Notes: generated from the sequence alone by a model not told the origin. DNA of 64,000 bases from Sciurus carolinensis (GCF_902686445.1 NC_062232.1:88398932-88462931), one strand, 5' to 3'; positions 62,215 through 64,000 are shown, counted from the stretch's first letter. Program-made: numbers and translations.

Positions 62215-63480
62215 TGTAAGTATATATATTATAAAATCAATCATGAAAATTCTCCATCATCTTCCAAATAACTCTCCTGACACTTCTGCTGTTTACCTAC
62301 TTCTAGACCAAGACATCTCTCACGGTATGGCCACAGTGATGGCTTAAATGAGCACTAATTCTCATTCACAGAACTTTGAAATCATGCTCGATTTTGTCCT
62401 GTGTTACCTAACCCCATAAATCTCTCAACCTTCTTTCAATTTTTGAAGCATGTATAATGTGCTCTGTATGCTGTTGCATTTTATGCAGGACTGCTTTTCT
62501 TTGCCTTCCACACGGTATTTAGCACACTACTGCAAAAGCTGATGTACTTGGCTTCAAAGGATCAACTGAAAACGCTTTAAAAGCAAACACCGGTGGAGCG
62601 AGAGGTTAAGTCCTCAATATTCATTCCAGCGGTGCGAGGGCGCTCGTGGACCATGGACCCAGCCCTCTTGCAGCCTCAGGGAGCCAAATGCACTCGTGTC
62701 ATCTCTTAAAAGATGTCCCATCATTCCTAGACTTTCTAAGCACAAAAGTTAAAAGAATTCTGTTTTCCAGACCTTTCCTAACGACCCTACCAAGTCCTCT
62801 ACCAGGCTCTTTTGCTAACTTGGCGTCCTCAGTGGGTCGCCAGGCGCTGTGGAGCCCAGCTGCCTCCTGGCCCGATATTTTTATGTATCTCCTTTTGATT
62901 TTTAACTAAGCTATCCTAAAGTGCCTGGAACATCACGAACCAGAGAGAAAAACTGCACGTGAGTCCTGATTCTTTGGATACACCTCATTTCCTCTTTTAT
63001 TCACGCAACCTCGTCCCTGGCGAGGGAGCCGTCCTCCTCCTCCGCCAGCGGAGCTGGGGCTGTCCTGAGGCCCCCACCCCAGTCCAGGCCCACCCCGCGC
63101 AGCTCCGCGCATTCCTCTCGCGTCCGCAGCACCACGCTGGCACCACTGCCTCGGGCGATCGCGGCCAGGCCCGCCCTCGCCACTCACCTAGCAGCTCCGC
63201 GATGGCACTGAAGGGTCGCGTGTGGCTGCTGGAGTTGCTCTGTAGGTAGCGGGGGCTCATCTGGGGGCGAGAGAAGGTCCCGTCCCGCGTGAGGCCTCGG
63301 CCCGCCGGGCCCTCCCCGCGCGCCCCCCTCAGCCCTGGGGCCCGCGCGCGCGTCCGCCCCCTCGGGCCCCTGACCTACCGTGCTCAGGCGGATCCCGAAG
63401 GCCTGCGGGCCACTGCTCGGCCGGGCCAGCCCGCCAACTGGCGCGCCAGGGCCCGCGGGGGCCCCTCGGTACAAGAGCAT
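7500..63480 (-). CDS. MORC4: MORC4, MORC family CW-type zinc finger protein 4 (17 coding exons)
   Basis: Joined coding exons (minus strand): 63379-63480, 63188-63260, 56151-56283, 51087-51304, 50206-50353, 48595-48721, 48152-48280, 45057-45176, 43612-43712, 34448-34541, 31403-31527, 30138-30206, 29616-29667, 28076-28251, 8563-9271, 7961-8244, 7500-7653. They total 2814 nt, 937 residues plus TGA, the length I recall for human MORC4. Visible domains: GHKL ATPase with the N-box (E56, D59-N60), DDGCGM at 88-93 and GNGFKSG at 122-128; then an S5-like region; a CW zinc finger at about 421-459 (C424, C427, C448, C459); and a C-terminal coiled coil at about 764-885. Known of the family: nuclear ATPases that dimerise on ATP and whose CW domain reads methylated H3K4. 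The start is the ATG at 63480 (A at -3); an in-frame GTG at 63495 is not a plausible start. No frameshift or stop is seen, so the gene looks functional. Confidence 0.97.
7961..8244 (-). CDS. MORC4: MORC4 exon 16, residues 793-887 (coiled coil)
   Basis: Acceptor AACTTCAG and donor AAAG|GTTAAT. It encodes [11 protein letters not shown] through DDLER, with strong heptad character and many Glu/Lys residues: the C-terminal dimerisation coiled coil. Confidence 0.97.
8563..9271 (-). CDS. MORC4: MORC4 exon 15, residues 556-792 (largest exon)
   Basis: Acceptor CTTCTTACAG and donor AAG|GTTTGG (weak). It encodes [16 protein letters not shown], a long Ser/Pro/Glu-rich presumably disordered region, and the start of the coiled coil ([17 protein letters not shown]). 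It contains a perfect 15-bp tandem duplication at 8912-8941 that doubles ESNRG. Confidence 0.97.
8912..8941 (-). repeat. Perfect 15-bp coding tandem duplication in exon 15
   Basis: cctctattggattct occurs twice back to back. In frame it duplicates ESNRG around residues 666-676. Confidence 0.95.
9560..9688 (-). repeat. ID-type SINE with 3' extension
   Basis: ID body at 9628-9688 preceded (plus strand) by an A/T-rich tail and the short form of a conserved extension (tcaatagacctttatttt). Confidence 0.85.
10975..11265 (+). repeat. L2 LINE fragment
   Basis: L2 3' region motif order: 'cactgccatgttaatcttcc', 'tattatgttactcgtctat'-like and 'aaacctttatttgtggcttt'. Diverged. Confidence 0.5.
11275..11490 (-). 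repeat. MIR SINE
   Basis: 'gcacttactctatgccagac', 'aataaccttgaggtaagtgg' and 'gttacctagtaagtagcaga' are the reverse-strand MIR signature. Confidence 0.8.
11532..11662 (-). repeat. ID-type SINE with 3' extension, perfect TSD
   Basis: Flanked by 12-bp direct repeats ccatgatttctt (11520-11531 and 11663-11674). The body reads gtggtgctgagaatcaaacc and gctaggcaagcgctctacca. The extension block lies inside the repeats. Confidence 0.95.
12700..12822 (-). repeat. B1-type SINE
   Basis: 'tattgcccaggctggccttg' and 'gactacaggtatacattgcc' match a 7SL-derived monomer in reverse. Confidence 0.75.
12846..12945 (-). repeat. ID-type SINE
   Basis: 'caatgctggggttcaaaccc' and 'gttaggcaagcactct' with a T-rich tail. 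Confidence 0.8.
13045..13448 (+). repeat. MaLR LTR (MST/MLT1-like)
   Basis: 'ggtctcctaaaggttcattt', internal 'gggtataaaag', 'cagcctccagaactaagtta', aataaa at about 13380, end 'aactgactactata'. A non-coding solo LTR inserted in the older L1M. Confidence 0.75.
13525..13602 (-). repeat. ID unit of a B1-dID SINE (5'-truncated)
   Basis: Poly-T then 'tggtactgaagactgaaccc' and 'gagctacatccccag'. Confidence 0.75.
13610..14547. repeat. Ancient L1M element, left part
   Basis: 'ctttagtatttcttataaga' and 'aattcttggtcaacagtctt' match an old L1 and run directly, in consensus order, into the sequence at 22471 once the LTR and L1 insertions are removed. Confidence 0.7.
13838..14036 (-). repeat. B1-dID-like SINE
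   Basis: ID unit 'ctagggattgaacccaggga' followed by B1 unit 'gctgaggctgggctggaact' and 'acaggcgtgtgccaccacac'. Confidence 0.88.
14548..14790 (-). repeat. MaLR (MST/THE1-like) LTR, fragment 1 of 3
   Basis: 'cttagtctg', 'gttataacagaatacctgat' and 'ggttctggaagttg'-type motifs of a reverse-strand MST/THE1 LTR. Continues at 16876-17010 and 22433-22470 after L1 insertions. Confidence 0.8.
14776..14790. repeat. Target-site duplication of the minus-strand L1 (left copy)
   Basis: TTAACTATCCTCTTT here and TTAACTATTCTCTTT at 16861-16875; 14 of 15 identical. Confidence 0.85.
14798..14922 (-). other. Candidate 3'-transduced segment of the L1
   Basis: Non-L1 sequence between the L1 A-rich tail and a terminal poly(A) (plus-strand poly-T at 14788-14797) that abuts the target-site duplication. 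This is the structure expected when L1 read-through transcripts are retrotransposed. Confidence 0.7.
15128..15182 (-). repeat. Telomere-like repeats in L1 3'UTR
   Basis: Several degenerate TTAGGG units (plus strand ccctaaccctaaacctaat). Present also in the other L1 copy at 22200-22232. Confidence 0.85.
16876..17010 (-). repeat. MaLR LTR, fragment 2 of 3
   Basis: 'cttcatgagtgcactgcctc', 'tgacctcaatcatctct' and 'caattaaataccaacatgag' continue the LTR from 14790. Confidence 0.8.
17011..18501 (+). promoter_or_regulatory. L1 5'UTR with internal repeats and YY1-like site
   Basis: Begins near caagatggcggactagagg (17019-17037), a YY1-like motif where human L1 also has one. Two diverged copies of a unit occur at about 17325-17560 and 17885-18110 (shared 'caggcgattaggtgca', 'gagacaagctgaggggcgga'-like). 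A shorter unit repeats at about 17215-17300 and 17575-17665. CpG-bearing and GC-rich. Open frames on both strands here look incidental. Confidence 0.8.
18502..19514 (+). pseudogene. L1 ORF1 (RNA-binding chaperone), single-base frameshift
   Basis: Frame A 18502-18969 encodes an N-terminal region and a long coiled coil (about residues 30-145, many heptads: [20 protein letters not shown]). Frame B 18942-19514 encodes the RRM and C-terminal domain ([45 protein letters not shown]). The switch from [14 protein letters not shown] to [11 protein letters not shown] at about 18963 is explained by the loss of one A. Expected joined length is about 337 aa, usual for L1 ORF1p, a trimeric nucleic-acid chaperone packaging L1 RNA. 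Confidence 0.9.
19583..21946 (+). pseudogene. L1 ORF2 (endonuclease/reverse transcriptase), disrupted
   Basis: Blocks: 19583-19912 (APE-type endonuclease, LNINGLN and LQETH, ends at a stop); 19958-20341 (GDFN, SDHN catalytic motifs); 20463-20819; and 21083-21946 ([63 protein letters not shown]). After FADD the frame runs into 3'-terminal sequence at about 21911, removing the rest of RT, the cysteine-rich region and most of the C-terminus. ORF2 lies 68 nt after ORF1. Confidence 0.9.
20700..21063 (+). repeat. Divergent tandem duplication (about 180 bp) within L1 ORF2
   Basis: The stretch attgataaacc(c/t)tagcc through tctatactccaacaaaa occurs at about 20709-20880 and again at about 20888-21063. 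The copies differ at many sites, more than expected for a recent slippage. Confidence 0.85.
21912..22417 (+). repeat. L1 3'-terminal segment
   Basis: Matches, in opposite orientation, the end of the minus-strand L1 (14960-15430): cagccacatcaatgttcat, gtggcatatatatacaatgg, then the G-rich 3'UTR, ending tttgtttacaataagaaaaa with no long poly(A). Confidence 0.9.
22433..22470 (-). repeat. MaLR LTR, fragment 3 of 3
   Basis: 'ccatatccaaactatagcag' is the reverse-strand LTR terminus. Confidence 0.75.
23110..23203 (-). repeat. ID-type SINE
   Basis: Poly-T, 'gcggtgctggagattgaacc', 'gaggcaagcacgctaccaac', 'ctatatccccagccc'. Confidence 0.88.
23777..23911 (-). repeat. ID-type SINE with 3' extension, perfect TSD
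   Basis: TSD tgtgattttatttt at 23763-23776 and 23912-23925. The ID body plus a short-form extension (agatgtcgatagatctttac) lie inside. Confidence 0.93.
24951..25904. other. Intron 14, nothing recognised
   Basis: AT-rich sequence with no supported exon; one (CT)n run near 25160. Confidence 0.4.
25905..26028 (-). repeat. B1-type SINE
   Basis: 'cctctctatgttgttgcggc', 'caatcctcctgcctcaatct' and 'cagctgggactactggagca'. Confidence 0.7.
26150..26195. repeat. (TA/TG)n microsatellite
   Basis: Interrupted alternating purine-pyrimidine run. Confidence 0.85.
26471..26583 (+). repeat. ID-type SINE, perfect TSD
   Basis: TSD aaaaacacatagta at 26457-26470 and 26584-26597. Body ggggctggggttgtggatca; tail (AAAT)n then a short non-A piece. 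Confidence 0.95.
26755..26840 (-). repeat. MIR fragment
   Basis: 'ttattgtgtacctactatat' and 'ccaaggcactgttcagatg'. Confidence 0.65.
26850..26952 (-). repeat. Diverged ID-type SINE
   Basis: 'ggctttggtatcaaatccac', 'gttaggctagtgctctacca'. Confidence 0.7.
26960..28075. other. Intron 14 proximal to exon 14, nothing recognised
   Basis: No supported exon other than exon 14 at its right edge. AT-rich, no recognised repeat. Confidence 0.4.
28076..28251 (-). CDS. MORC4: MORC4 exon 14, residues 498-556
   Basis: Acceptor TTGTTAG and donor CAG|GTGACT. It encodes the disordered linker [12 protein letters not shown] through [17 protein letters not shown]. No long ATG-initiated open frame covers it. Intron 14 beyond it is 18.8 kb. 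Confidence 0.94.
28880..29480. other. GC-raised segment of intron 13, unassigned
   Basis: Contains scattered CpGs (near 28970, 29086-29140), overlapping short open frames on both strands and a plus-strand AATAAA at about 29409. Could be an old LTR or processed sequence; no family recognised. Confidence 0.4.
29616..29667 (-). CDS. MORC4: MORC4 exon 13, residues 480-497
   Basis: Acceptor TTTTCTAG and donor CAG|GTGAGA. A small 52-nt exon encoding the basic/acidic linker [13 protein letters not shown]. Too short for an open-frame search. Confidence 0.92.
29849..29941. repeat. (GA)n microsatellite / purine tract
   Basis: About 25 GA units then purine-rich sequence. On the MORC4 strand it is a pyrimidine tract about 180 nt upstream of exon 13. 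Confidence 0.95.
30138..30206 (-). CDS. MORC4: MORC4 exon 12, residues 457-480
   Basis: Acceptor TTCTGCAG. It encodes [10 protein letters not shown] with the last CW cysteine (C459), then the acidic [11 protein letters not shown]. The donor is CA|GTTGAGT, with an uncommon T at +3; the phase matches exon 13. Confidence 0.92.
30210..31400. other. Intron 11, nothing recognised
   Basis: AT-rich; no repeat or exon recognised. Confidence 0.4.
31403..31527 (-). CDS. MORC4: MORC4 exon 11, residues 416-457 (CW zinc finger)
   Basis: Encodes the CW domain: W421, C424, C427, W430, W446, C448; the fourth ligand, C459, lies in exon 12. Donor CAG|GTAAGG. The upstream phase requires starting at ATT (31527) after GAAG. 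Using the CAG 4 nt upstream (exon start 31531) would give an immediate TGA. The 5' boundary is therefore less certain than the rest. Confidence 0.88.
31805..31862. repeat. (TG/TA)n microsatellite
   Basis: Interrupted GT-rich run in intron 10. Confidence 0.85.
32985..33145 (+). repeat. MIR SINE
   Basis: 'gaatcttggctctaacactt', 'ccctggacaagctacttagg', 'aataataatgtctgtctat'. Confidence 0.75.
33148..33330 (+). repeat. B1-dID-like SINE
   Basis: 'acagtggcacacacctataa', 'gggaggctgagagaggagga', then ID unit 'ggaggtgtagctcagtggta'. Confidence 0.88.
33347..33478 (+). repeat. ID-type SINE with long 3' extension
   Basis: Body ggggctggggttgtggctca; tail (AAAT)n; extension gtattgtgtccatctacaat; second A-rich run. 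Confidence 0.92.
34005..34215 (-). repeat. MIR-like fragment
   Basis: 'atgaatacttactctatgcc', 'ggtactgtggtaaaaacatt' and downstream 'aagaagcaaatccagacctt'. Confidence 0.6.
34448..34541 (-). CDS. MORC4: MORC4 exon 10, residues 384-415
   Basis: Acceptor TCTTTCAG. It encodes [17 protein letters not shown] and ends in ARP. The donor CCA|GTAACA is weak but is the only GT that keeps the frame open, because a TGA follows within three codons. Confidence 0.88.
35222..35360 (+). repeat. ID-type SINE with long 3' extension
   Basis: 'ggctggggttgcacctcagt', 'gtcctcagcaccacaaaaaa', extension gtattttgtgtatctacaac. Confidence 0.88.
35639..35799 (+). repeat. B1-dID-like SINE, perfect TSD
   Basis: TSD aaaagaagtaca at 35627-35638 and 35800-35811. 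B1 unit plus truncated ID unit (aggaatgaagctcagtggta). Confidence 0.92.
35812..37380 (+). repeat. Ancient L1M 5' region and ORF1 remnant
   Basis: 'cttctgggaaaatggaagag' resembles an L1 5' end. 36640-37380 is A-rich ORF1-like sequence ('cagacagaacaagaaattac', 'cacactaaggcacaattata', 'gaatcttgaaagcagcaaga') with many stops. Split by an ID SINE. Confidence 0.65.
35999..36125 (-). repeat. ID-type SINE with long 3' extension, perfect 16-bp TSD
   Basis: TSD gttaattttatttctt at 35983-35998 and 36126-36141. The extension (gttgtagataaacacaatac) lies within the repeats, so it belongs to the element. Confidence 0.95.
37915..39000 (+). repeat. MaLR (THE1/MST-type) internal fragment
   Basis: 'gtaacaaatacctaaaaatg', 'attgaaaattggcagaagct', 'ttttgaggagcatgacagaa', 'tgttacataatggtagaaaa' and 'actgttaagtaaaaaggaac' follow the internal region of MaLR endogenous retroviral elements. 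An 87-codon open stretch at 38104-38367 is a decayed remnant. About 100 bp (near 38040 and 38165) carry repeated 'aacagactgttaatag'. No intact retroviral gene. Confidence 0.7.
39219..39313. repeat. Purine-rich tract (GGAA/GA)
   Basis: About 95 nt almost free of pyrimidines on the plus strand. A (TTTC)n run follows at 39418-39440. Confidence 0.9.
39441..39629 (-). repeat. B1-dID-like SINE
   Basis: 'tattggtacttgaactcagg' then 'ttttgagacagggtctcact' and 'tcctgcctcatccttctaag'. Confidence 0.88.
39735..40262 (+). repeat. MaLR LTR (MLT1-like)
   Basis: 'ctgtcctaatccctgaaatc', 'gcagatgtaattaaggtcac', 'caaggaatgctggcagtggc', 'gattctcctttagagcctc' and 'ttttaagtcactaagtttct' follow MLT1 order. Non-coding. 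Confidence 0.8.
40385..40612. repeat. Non-autonomous hAT-like DNA transposon relic
   Basis: Diverged inverted ends (gaggtgtcagcaaactgc ... tttgcgaatccctg) with internal 'cctgtttttgtgcacaaaat', 'attgaactcagccatgc' and 'gtagttgtaaaagaagac'. Typical of an old mammalian hAT family; family not named. Confidence 0.6.
40620..41060 (+). repeat. L2 LINE fragment carrying a minute SINE insertion
   Basis: 'aaatagattgtaaggttctt' and 'aaagcaactatgtcttgaat' match the L2 3' end. The insertion lies at 40801-40830. Confidence 0.6.
40801..40830 (-). repeat. 30-nt severely 5'-truncated SINE insertion with perfect TSD
   Basis: Only the last about 10 nt of an ID/B1-dID body plus its A-rich tail, flanked by 15-bp direct repeats ttaagtcatactctt (40786-40800 and 40831-40845). 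Confidence 0.9.
41745..42085 (+). repeat. B1-dID SINE split by an ID SINE
   Basis: B1 unit 41745-41885; ID element 41886-42019 (ggctgaggatgtggctcagt ... extension ggtccatctacaactaaa); remaining dID unit 42020-42085 (ggccggggatgtggttcagt). A direct repeat aaaatagggc or similar borders the ID insert. Confidence 0.85.
42690..43035 (+). repeat. L2 LINE 3' fragment
   Basis: 'gttaaaatacaatctgcttt', 'aaagccttccttgattcc' and 'catcaaggactctaagttt'. Confidence 0.65.
43612..43712 (-). CDS. MORC4: MORC4 exon 9, residues 351-384
   Basis: Acceptor CTTTTAAG and donor CAG|GTGAGT. It encodes [19 protein letters not shown] and then FEYTKEYR. Confidence 0.95.
44500..44735 (-). repeat. MIR SINE
   Basis: 'ttattattgtcctttccatt', 'acaggtaggaaaattgagac', 'ctcagagaaattataaggcc'. 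Confidence 0.8.
45057..45176 (-). CDS. MORC4: MORC4 exon 8, residues 311-350
   Basis: Begins [10 protein letters not shown] after TTTTCTCAG and ends GGQVK with donor AAG|GTGAGT. Forty whole codons. A U12-like branch point (ATCCTTAAT) sits 12 nt upstream of the acceptor. Confidence 0.95.
45177..45196 (-). promoter_or_regulatory. U12-type branch point and AG acceptor of MORC4 intron 7
   Basis: ATCCTTAAT at 45188-45196 resembles the U12 branch element. Its branch A (45189) lies 12 nt from the AG end, a spacing typical of U12 introns. Confidence 0.85.
46034..46200 (+). repeat. B1-dID-like SINE
   Basis: 'gtggtatatgcctgtaatca', 'aagactctgtctcaaaaaat', ID unit 'gttggtgtagcttagtaata'; followed by a (CATA)n tract. 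Confidence 0.85.
46201..46240. repeat. (CATA)n microsatellite
   Basis: Repeated catacatacata, grown from the SINE tail. Confidence 0.9.
46625..46985. repeat. L1 3'UTR-like fragments (two related units)
   Basis: 'attagtgtattttgattata' (46668) and 'attagtgcattataattaca' (46848) head two similar pyrimidine-rich units, resembling rodent L1 3' ends. Confidence 0.5.
48143..48151 (-). promoter_or_regulatory. U12-type GT 5' splice site of MORC4 intron 7
   Basis: GTATCCTTT follows exon 7 exactly and fits the minor-spliceosome donor consensus. Intron 7 is 45177-48151. Confidence 0.9.
48152..48280 (-). CDS. MORC4: MORC4 exon 7, residues 268-310
   Basis: Acceptor TTCCATAG. It encodes [17 protein letters not shown] through YKPTFT in 43 whole codons. 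The exon is followed by GTATCCTTT, a perfect U12-type GT donor. No long ATG-initiated open frame covers it. Confidence 0.95.
48595..48721 (-). CDS. MORC4: MORC4 exon 6, residues 225-267
   Basis: Acceptor TTACCCAG and donor CGG|GTGAGTAAG. It encodes [16 protein letters not shown] through [10 protein letters not shown]. It appears two residues shorter than the human exon as I recall it, in the acidic EEKEISGSE stretch. Confidence 0.95.
49893..50022 (-). repeat. B1-dID-like SINE (truncated)
   Basis: 'gtaccagggattgaaccca', 'ccactgagccacatcccca', 'agacagggtcttgctaagtt'. Confidence 0.85.
50036..50112. repeat. (TA/CA)n microsatellite
   Basis: Alternating TA and CA run about 95 nt from the 3' edge of exon 5. 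Confidence 0.9.
50206..50353 (-). CDS. MORC4: MORC4 exon 5, residues 176-225
   Basis: Begins after GTTTTAC, an AC acceptor, in exact phase with exon 4, restoring NKKMIITED. It ends in WNIR with donor AG|GTATAG. Part of the ATPase/transducer region. Confidence 0.95.
50354..50377 (-). promoter_or_regulatory. U12-type branch point and AC acceptor of MORC4 intron 4
   Basis: TTCTTTGAC at 50369-50377 matches the U12 branch consensus (TTCCTTRAC) at 8 of 9 positions. Its branch A (50370) lies 16 nt from the terminal AC at 50354-50355. Confidence 0.88.
51078..51086 (-). promoter_or_regulatory. U12-type AT-AC 5' splice site of MORC4 intron 4
   Basis: ATATCCTTT, a perfect match to the minor-spliceosome donor, immediately after the frame-defined end of exon 4. 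Intron 4 (50354-51086) is 733 nt. Confidence 0.92.
51087..51304 (-). CDS. MORC4: MORC4 exon 4, residues 103-176 (GHKL lid)
   Basis: Acceptor ATTACAG. It encodes FGFTDKV, GNGFKSG (122-128) and the beta-strand region ending in FSQQN. No GT donor fits the 3' boundary. The frame requires ending at 51087, directly followed by ATATCCTTT, the U12-type AT-AC donor consensus. Confidence 0.95.
51540..52150. other. Intron 3, unassigned
   Basis: No repeat or exon recognised. 51570-51660 is richer in GC than the surroundings. Confidence 0.35.
52160..52290 (-). repeat. L2-like fragment
   Basis: 'gcattgtgctaagcactgga' and 'cacagttgttaataaaagag'. Confidence 0.6.
52300..54300. other. Intron 3, nothing recognised
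   Basis: AT-rich unique sequence without supported exons or clear repeats. Confidence 0.4.
54310..54545 (+). repeat. L2 LINE 3' fragment
   Basis: 'ttgagagcaaggatcatatc' and 'aagaatttgttgaatgaata'. Confidence 0.7.
54738..54870 (+). repeat. ID-type SINE with 3' extension, perfect TSD
   Basis: TSD ttaagaagataag at 54725-54737 and 54871-54883. Body gggctggagctataggtcaa. Confidence 0.94.
55730..56070 (+). repeat. L2 LINE 3' end
   Basis: 'ggaggcttttcctaacctct', 'actgtatgctctgtgagggc', 'ataaatatttgttgaatgaa': a classic L2 terminus. Ends about 80 nt from the exon 3 donor. Confidence 0.85.
56151..56283 (-). CDS. MORC4: MORC4 exon 3, residues 59-103 (ATP-binding motifs)
   Basis: Acceptor TTTTGCAG and donor CAG|GTAAAA. 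It encodes DNAVDPD and the DDGCGM motif (88-93), the Mg/ATP-binding core of GHKL ATPases. Phases at both ends match exons 2 and 4. No long open frame covers it; it was found by translating between the splice sites. Confidence 0.95.
56497..56689 (-). repeat. B1-dID-like SINE
   Basis: Flanked by gctgatttctag / gctgatatctag (56485-56496 and 56690-56701). ID unit then B1 unit in reverse. Confidence 0.9.
57446..57878 (+). repeat. MaLR solo LTR (MST-like)
   Basis: Starts tgctatcgtttagatacagt, contains gttataaagtgaggtcac and aataaa (about 57807), ends tgaaatggactaatacaga. About 430 bp, non-coding. Confidence 0.85.
57913..58117 (-). repeat. B1-dID-like SINE
   Basis: 'tggtactggggattgaactt' followed by 'gagacagggtctcactgagt' and 'catgcaccaccacacccagc'. 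Confidence 0.92.
58120..58995. other. Intron 2, nothing recognised
   Basis: Unique sequence; 58530-58850 has mixed composition and no repeat signature. Confidence 0.35.
59000..59405 (-). repeat. Two nested B1-dID SINEs
   Basis: An outer element (ID unit 59000-59075, B1 unit 59286-59405) is split by a complete inner B1-dID (about 59080-59284). Each has 'ccactga' / 'ccccagccct' landmarks. Confidence 0.88.
59410..60410. other. Intron 2, unassigned
   Basis: 59880-60330 is pyrimidine-rich and may be an old LTR, not identified. Confidence 0.35.
60417..60490. repeat. (CA)n followed by purine-rich tract
   Basis: About 12 CA units then GA-rich sequence. Confidence 0.93.
60541..60632 (+). repeat. 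ID-type SINE with internal insertion
   Basis: 'gggctggggctgtagctcat' then an extra gtcatgca before 'gtggtggaacacttgcctag'. Confidence 0.85.
60725..61560 (+). repeat. L2 LINE 3' region with a MIR at about 60965-61140
   Basis: 'gcctggaatgcccttcacac', 'gatcaaatgtcacctcctcc', 'gaatgctcaatatttactga' are L2. 'ctgtttcctcatctgcagga' and 'gcttacctcaaagggtgatg' are MIR. Confidence 0.8.
61570..62140. other. Intron 2, nothing recognised
   Basis: AT-rich unique sequence. Confidence 0.4.
62144..62216. repeat. (GT)n(TA)n microsatellite
   Basis: GT run followed by about 18 TA units. Confidence 0.95.
62220..62985. other. Distal intron 2, nothing recognised
   Basis: GC content rises from about 62570 toward the CpG island. 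No supported exon. Confidence 0.4.
63188..63260 (-). CDS. MORC4: MORC4 exon 2, residues 35-59
   Basis: The acceptor CCCCCAG precedes the in-frame MSPRYLQSN segment, and the exon ends in AELL plus the first base of D59 with donor GTGAGTGG. It carries the start of the ATPase N-box (E56). Intron 2 is the 6.9-kb stretch 56284-63187. Confidence 0.96.
63379..63480 (-). CDS. MORC4: MORC4 exon 1 (coding part), residues 1-34
   Basis: Starts at ATG 63478-63480 and encodes a Gly/Pro/Ala-rich N-terminus ending in RLST. The donor is ACG|GTAGGT. The 5'UTR continues upstream of 63480 for an unknown distance. Intron 1 is only 118 nt and lies inside the CpG island. Confidence 0.93.
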
Positions 63481-63528
63481 TTTTTTGGCCGCCACGATAC
63501 TCGTTTGCTGCCGCCGGACTCCTCGCCC

Positions 63529-63622
63529 GGCCGTCCCGGACTAGCCCTCACTCACTCCCACTTGCAGCTGGCGGCGGCCGTCCGGGACTGGCCCTCCTTC
63601 ACTCCCAACTCGCAGCTGGCGG
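63529..63622. repeat. Imperfect 47-bp tandem duplication in the MORC4 5'UTR/promoter
   Basis: Two adjacent copies beginning ggccgtcc (63529 and 63576), each ending near gcagctggcgg, with several substitutions. Each copy holds a CAGCTG E-box. Confidence 0.75.
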
Positions 63623-63750
63623 AGGCGGGGCGCACTCCAGCCACCTGTCCCCAGCGGGAGGGGTGAGGCCGGCTGAGCCGAGCCACGGCCCCGCCCTGTC
63701 AGCACCTCTCCCGATCCACCGACTGCCAGAGCTGCCTCAGGGCCGTACAG

Positions 63751-63762
63751 AAATATGGCGAC
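63751..63762 (+). promoter_or_regulatory. YY1-like site (aaatatggcgac)
   Basis: Matches the ATGGCG core with A-rich 5' context typical of promoter-proximal YY1 elements. It lies about 270 nt upstream of the MORC4 ATG. Binding is inferred only. Confidence 0.45.
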
Positions 63763-63832
63763 CTCCTGACAGCCGCTCCTTGATCCCCGCCCCTAATTAA
63801 TTCTTGGCGTTTGCCATAGGCCAGGCTGCCGA

Positions 63833-63840
63833 GCGGGAAA
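63833..63840 (+). promoter_or_regulatory. E2F-like site (gcgggaaa)
   Basis: Exact match to the reverse complement of TTTCCCGC, in the proximal promoter. A second site lies 29 nt downstream of its end. Confidence 0.4.
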
Positions 63841-63868
63841 GCGCGAGGTGGAGGGGGGCGGGGGGACG

Positions 63869-63876
63869 GCGCGAAA
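63869..63876 (+). promoter_or_regulatory. E2F-like site (gcgcgaaa)
   Basis: Exact match to the reverse complement of TTTCGCGC. The pairing with the site at 63833 suggests possible cell-cycle control; inference. Confidence 0.4.
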
Positions 63877-64000
63877 GGAGGGGCGGGAATGAGGCAAGAG
63901 GAGGGAGAGCGTGCATGGGATTTCTGGAAAGGAGTCCCTCTAAGGCTGCATGACTAACGGGCAGGATAAGACAAGTTTTTCAAGTTCTAAAGAGTACAGT

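Larger units (their letters stand above)
62990..63900 (-). promoter_or_regulatory. MORC4: CpG-island promoter and 5'UTR region of MORC4
   Basis: Strong rise in GC and CpG compared with the AT-rich remainder, covering exons 1-2 and about 400 bp upstream. No TATA box is seen at a plausible distance. GC boxes occur at about 63855-63865 and 63880-63887. Typical of a housekeeping-type X-linked promoter. The transcription start site was not determined. Confidence 0.85.

Noticed and set aside
63481..63495. In-frame GTG upstream of the MORC4 ATG giving a five-residue extension
   Set aside because: Mammalian initiation at GTG is rare, the ATG at 63480 has A at -3, and the protein from that ATG matches the family start.
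62933..63666. Several long frames in the CpG island other than exons 1-2
   Set aside because: GC-rich stop-poor sequence; only the frames containing the MORC4 start and N-box match a protein family and splice correctly.
1..64000. Bacterial-type systems (CRISPR, operons, toxin-antitoxin, phage)
   Set aside because: No regularly spaced repeats, no ribosome-binding-site-led gene clusters; the window is clearly mammalian.

Overview
The window is mammalian nuclear DNA, very probably from a squirrel-family rodent (Sciuridae). The organism call rests on many short ID-type SINEs, on dimeric B1-dID-like SINEs, and on one L1 family with a rodent-like 5' region. There is no bacterial or viral gene organisation. 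Exons are small and widely spaced, splice sites are canonical, and repeats fill the introns.

Almost the whole window is one gene on the minus strand: MORC4, a GHKL-ATPase/CW-zinc-finger nuclear protein that is X-linked in human (Xq22.3). All 17 coding exons can be placed by translation plus splice sites. They run from the ATG at 63480 to the TGA at 7500-7502. The exon lengths sum to 2814 nt, an open frame of 937 codons plus stop, with no disabling change. Two introns carry minor-spliceosome (U12) signals: intron 4 is AT-AC and intron 7 is GT-AG with a GTATCCTTT donor. Exon 11 has an out-of-frame CAG acceptor 4 nt ahead of the in-frame AAG acceptor.

Layout from right to left (the direction of transcription). 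63490-64000 is a CpG-rich TATA-less promoter with GC boxes, two E2F-like sites and a YY1-like site. Exons 1-2 lie at 63188-63480. Exon 3 lies at 56.2 kb, exons 4-9 at 43.6-51.3 kb, exons 10-14 at 28.1-34.5 kb, and exons 15-17 at 7.5-9.3 kb. The 3'UTR probably ends near 6.72 kb (AATAAA at 6739-6744). 1-6700 is intergenic. In human the neighbour on that side is CLDN2, but no CLDN2 coding sequence is visible here.

Intron 14 (9272-28075) holds a layered repeat nest. An ancient L1M element (13610-14547 continuing at 22471) was split by a MaLR LTR. That LTR was then split by two younger L1s in opposite orientation. The minus-strand L1 (14791-16860) seems to carry a 3' transduction. The plus-strand L1 (17011-22417) keeps its 5'UTR and 5' end but has a frameshifted ORF1, a broken ORF2, a divergent internal tandem duplication and a deletion of about 1.5 kb. 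Other introns hold L2, MIR, MaLR LTRs, a MaLR internal fragment, a hAT-like DNA transposon relic, SINEs and microsatellites. No CRISPR array, operon, bacterial mobile element or true tRNA/rRNA gene was found. Repeat family names come from recognition only, not from a database search.
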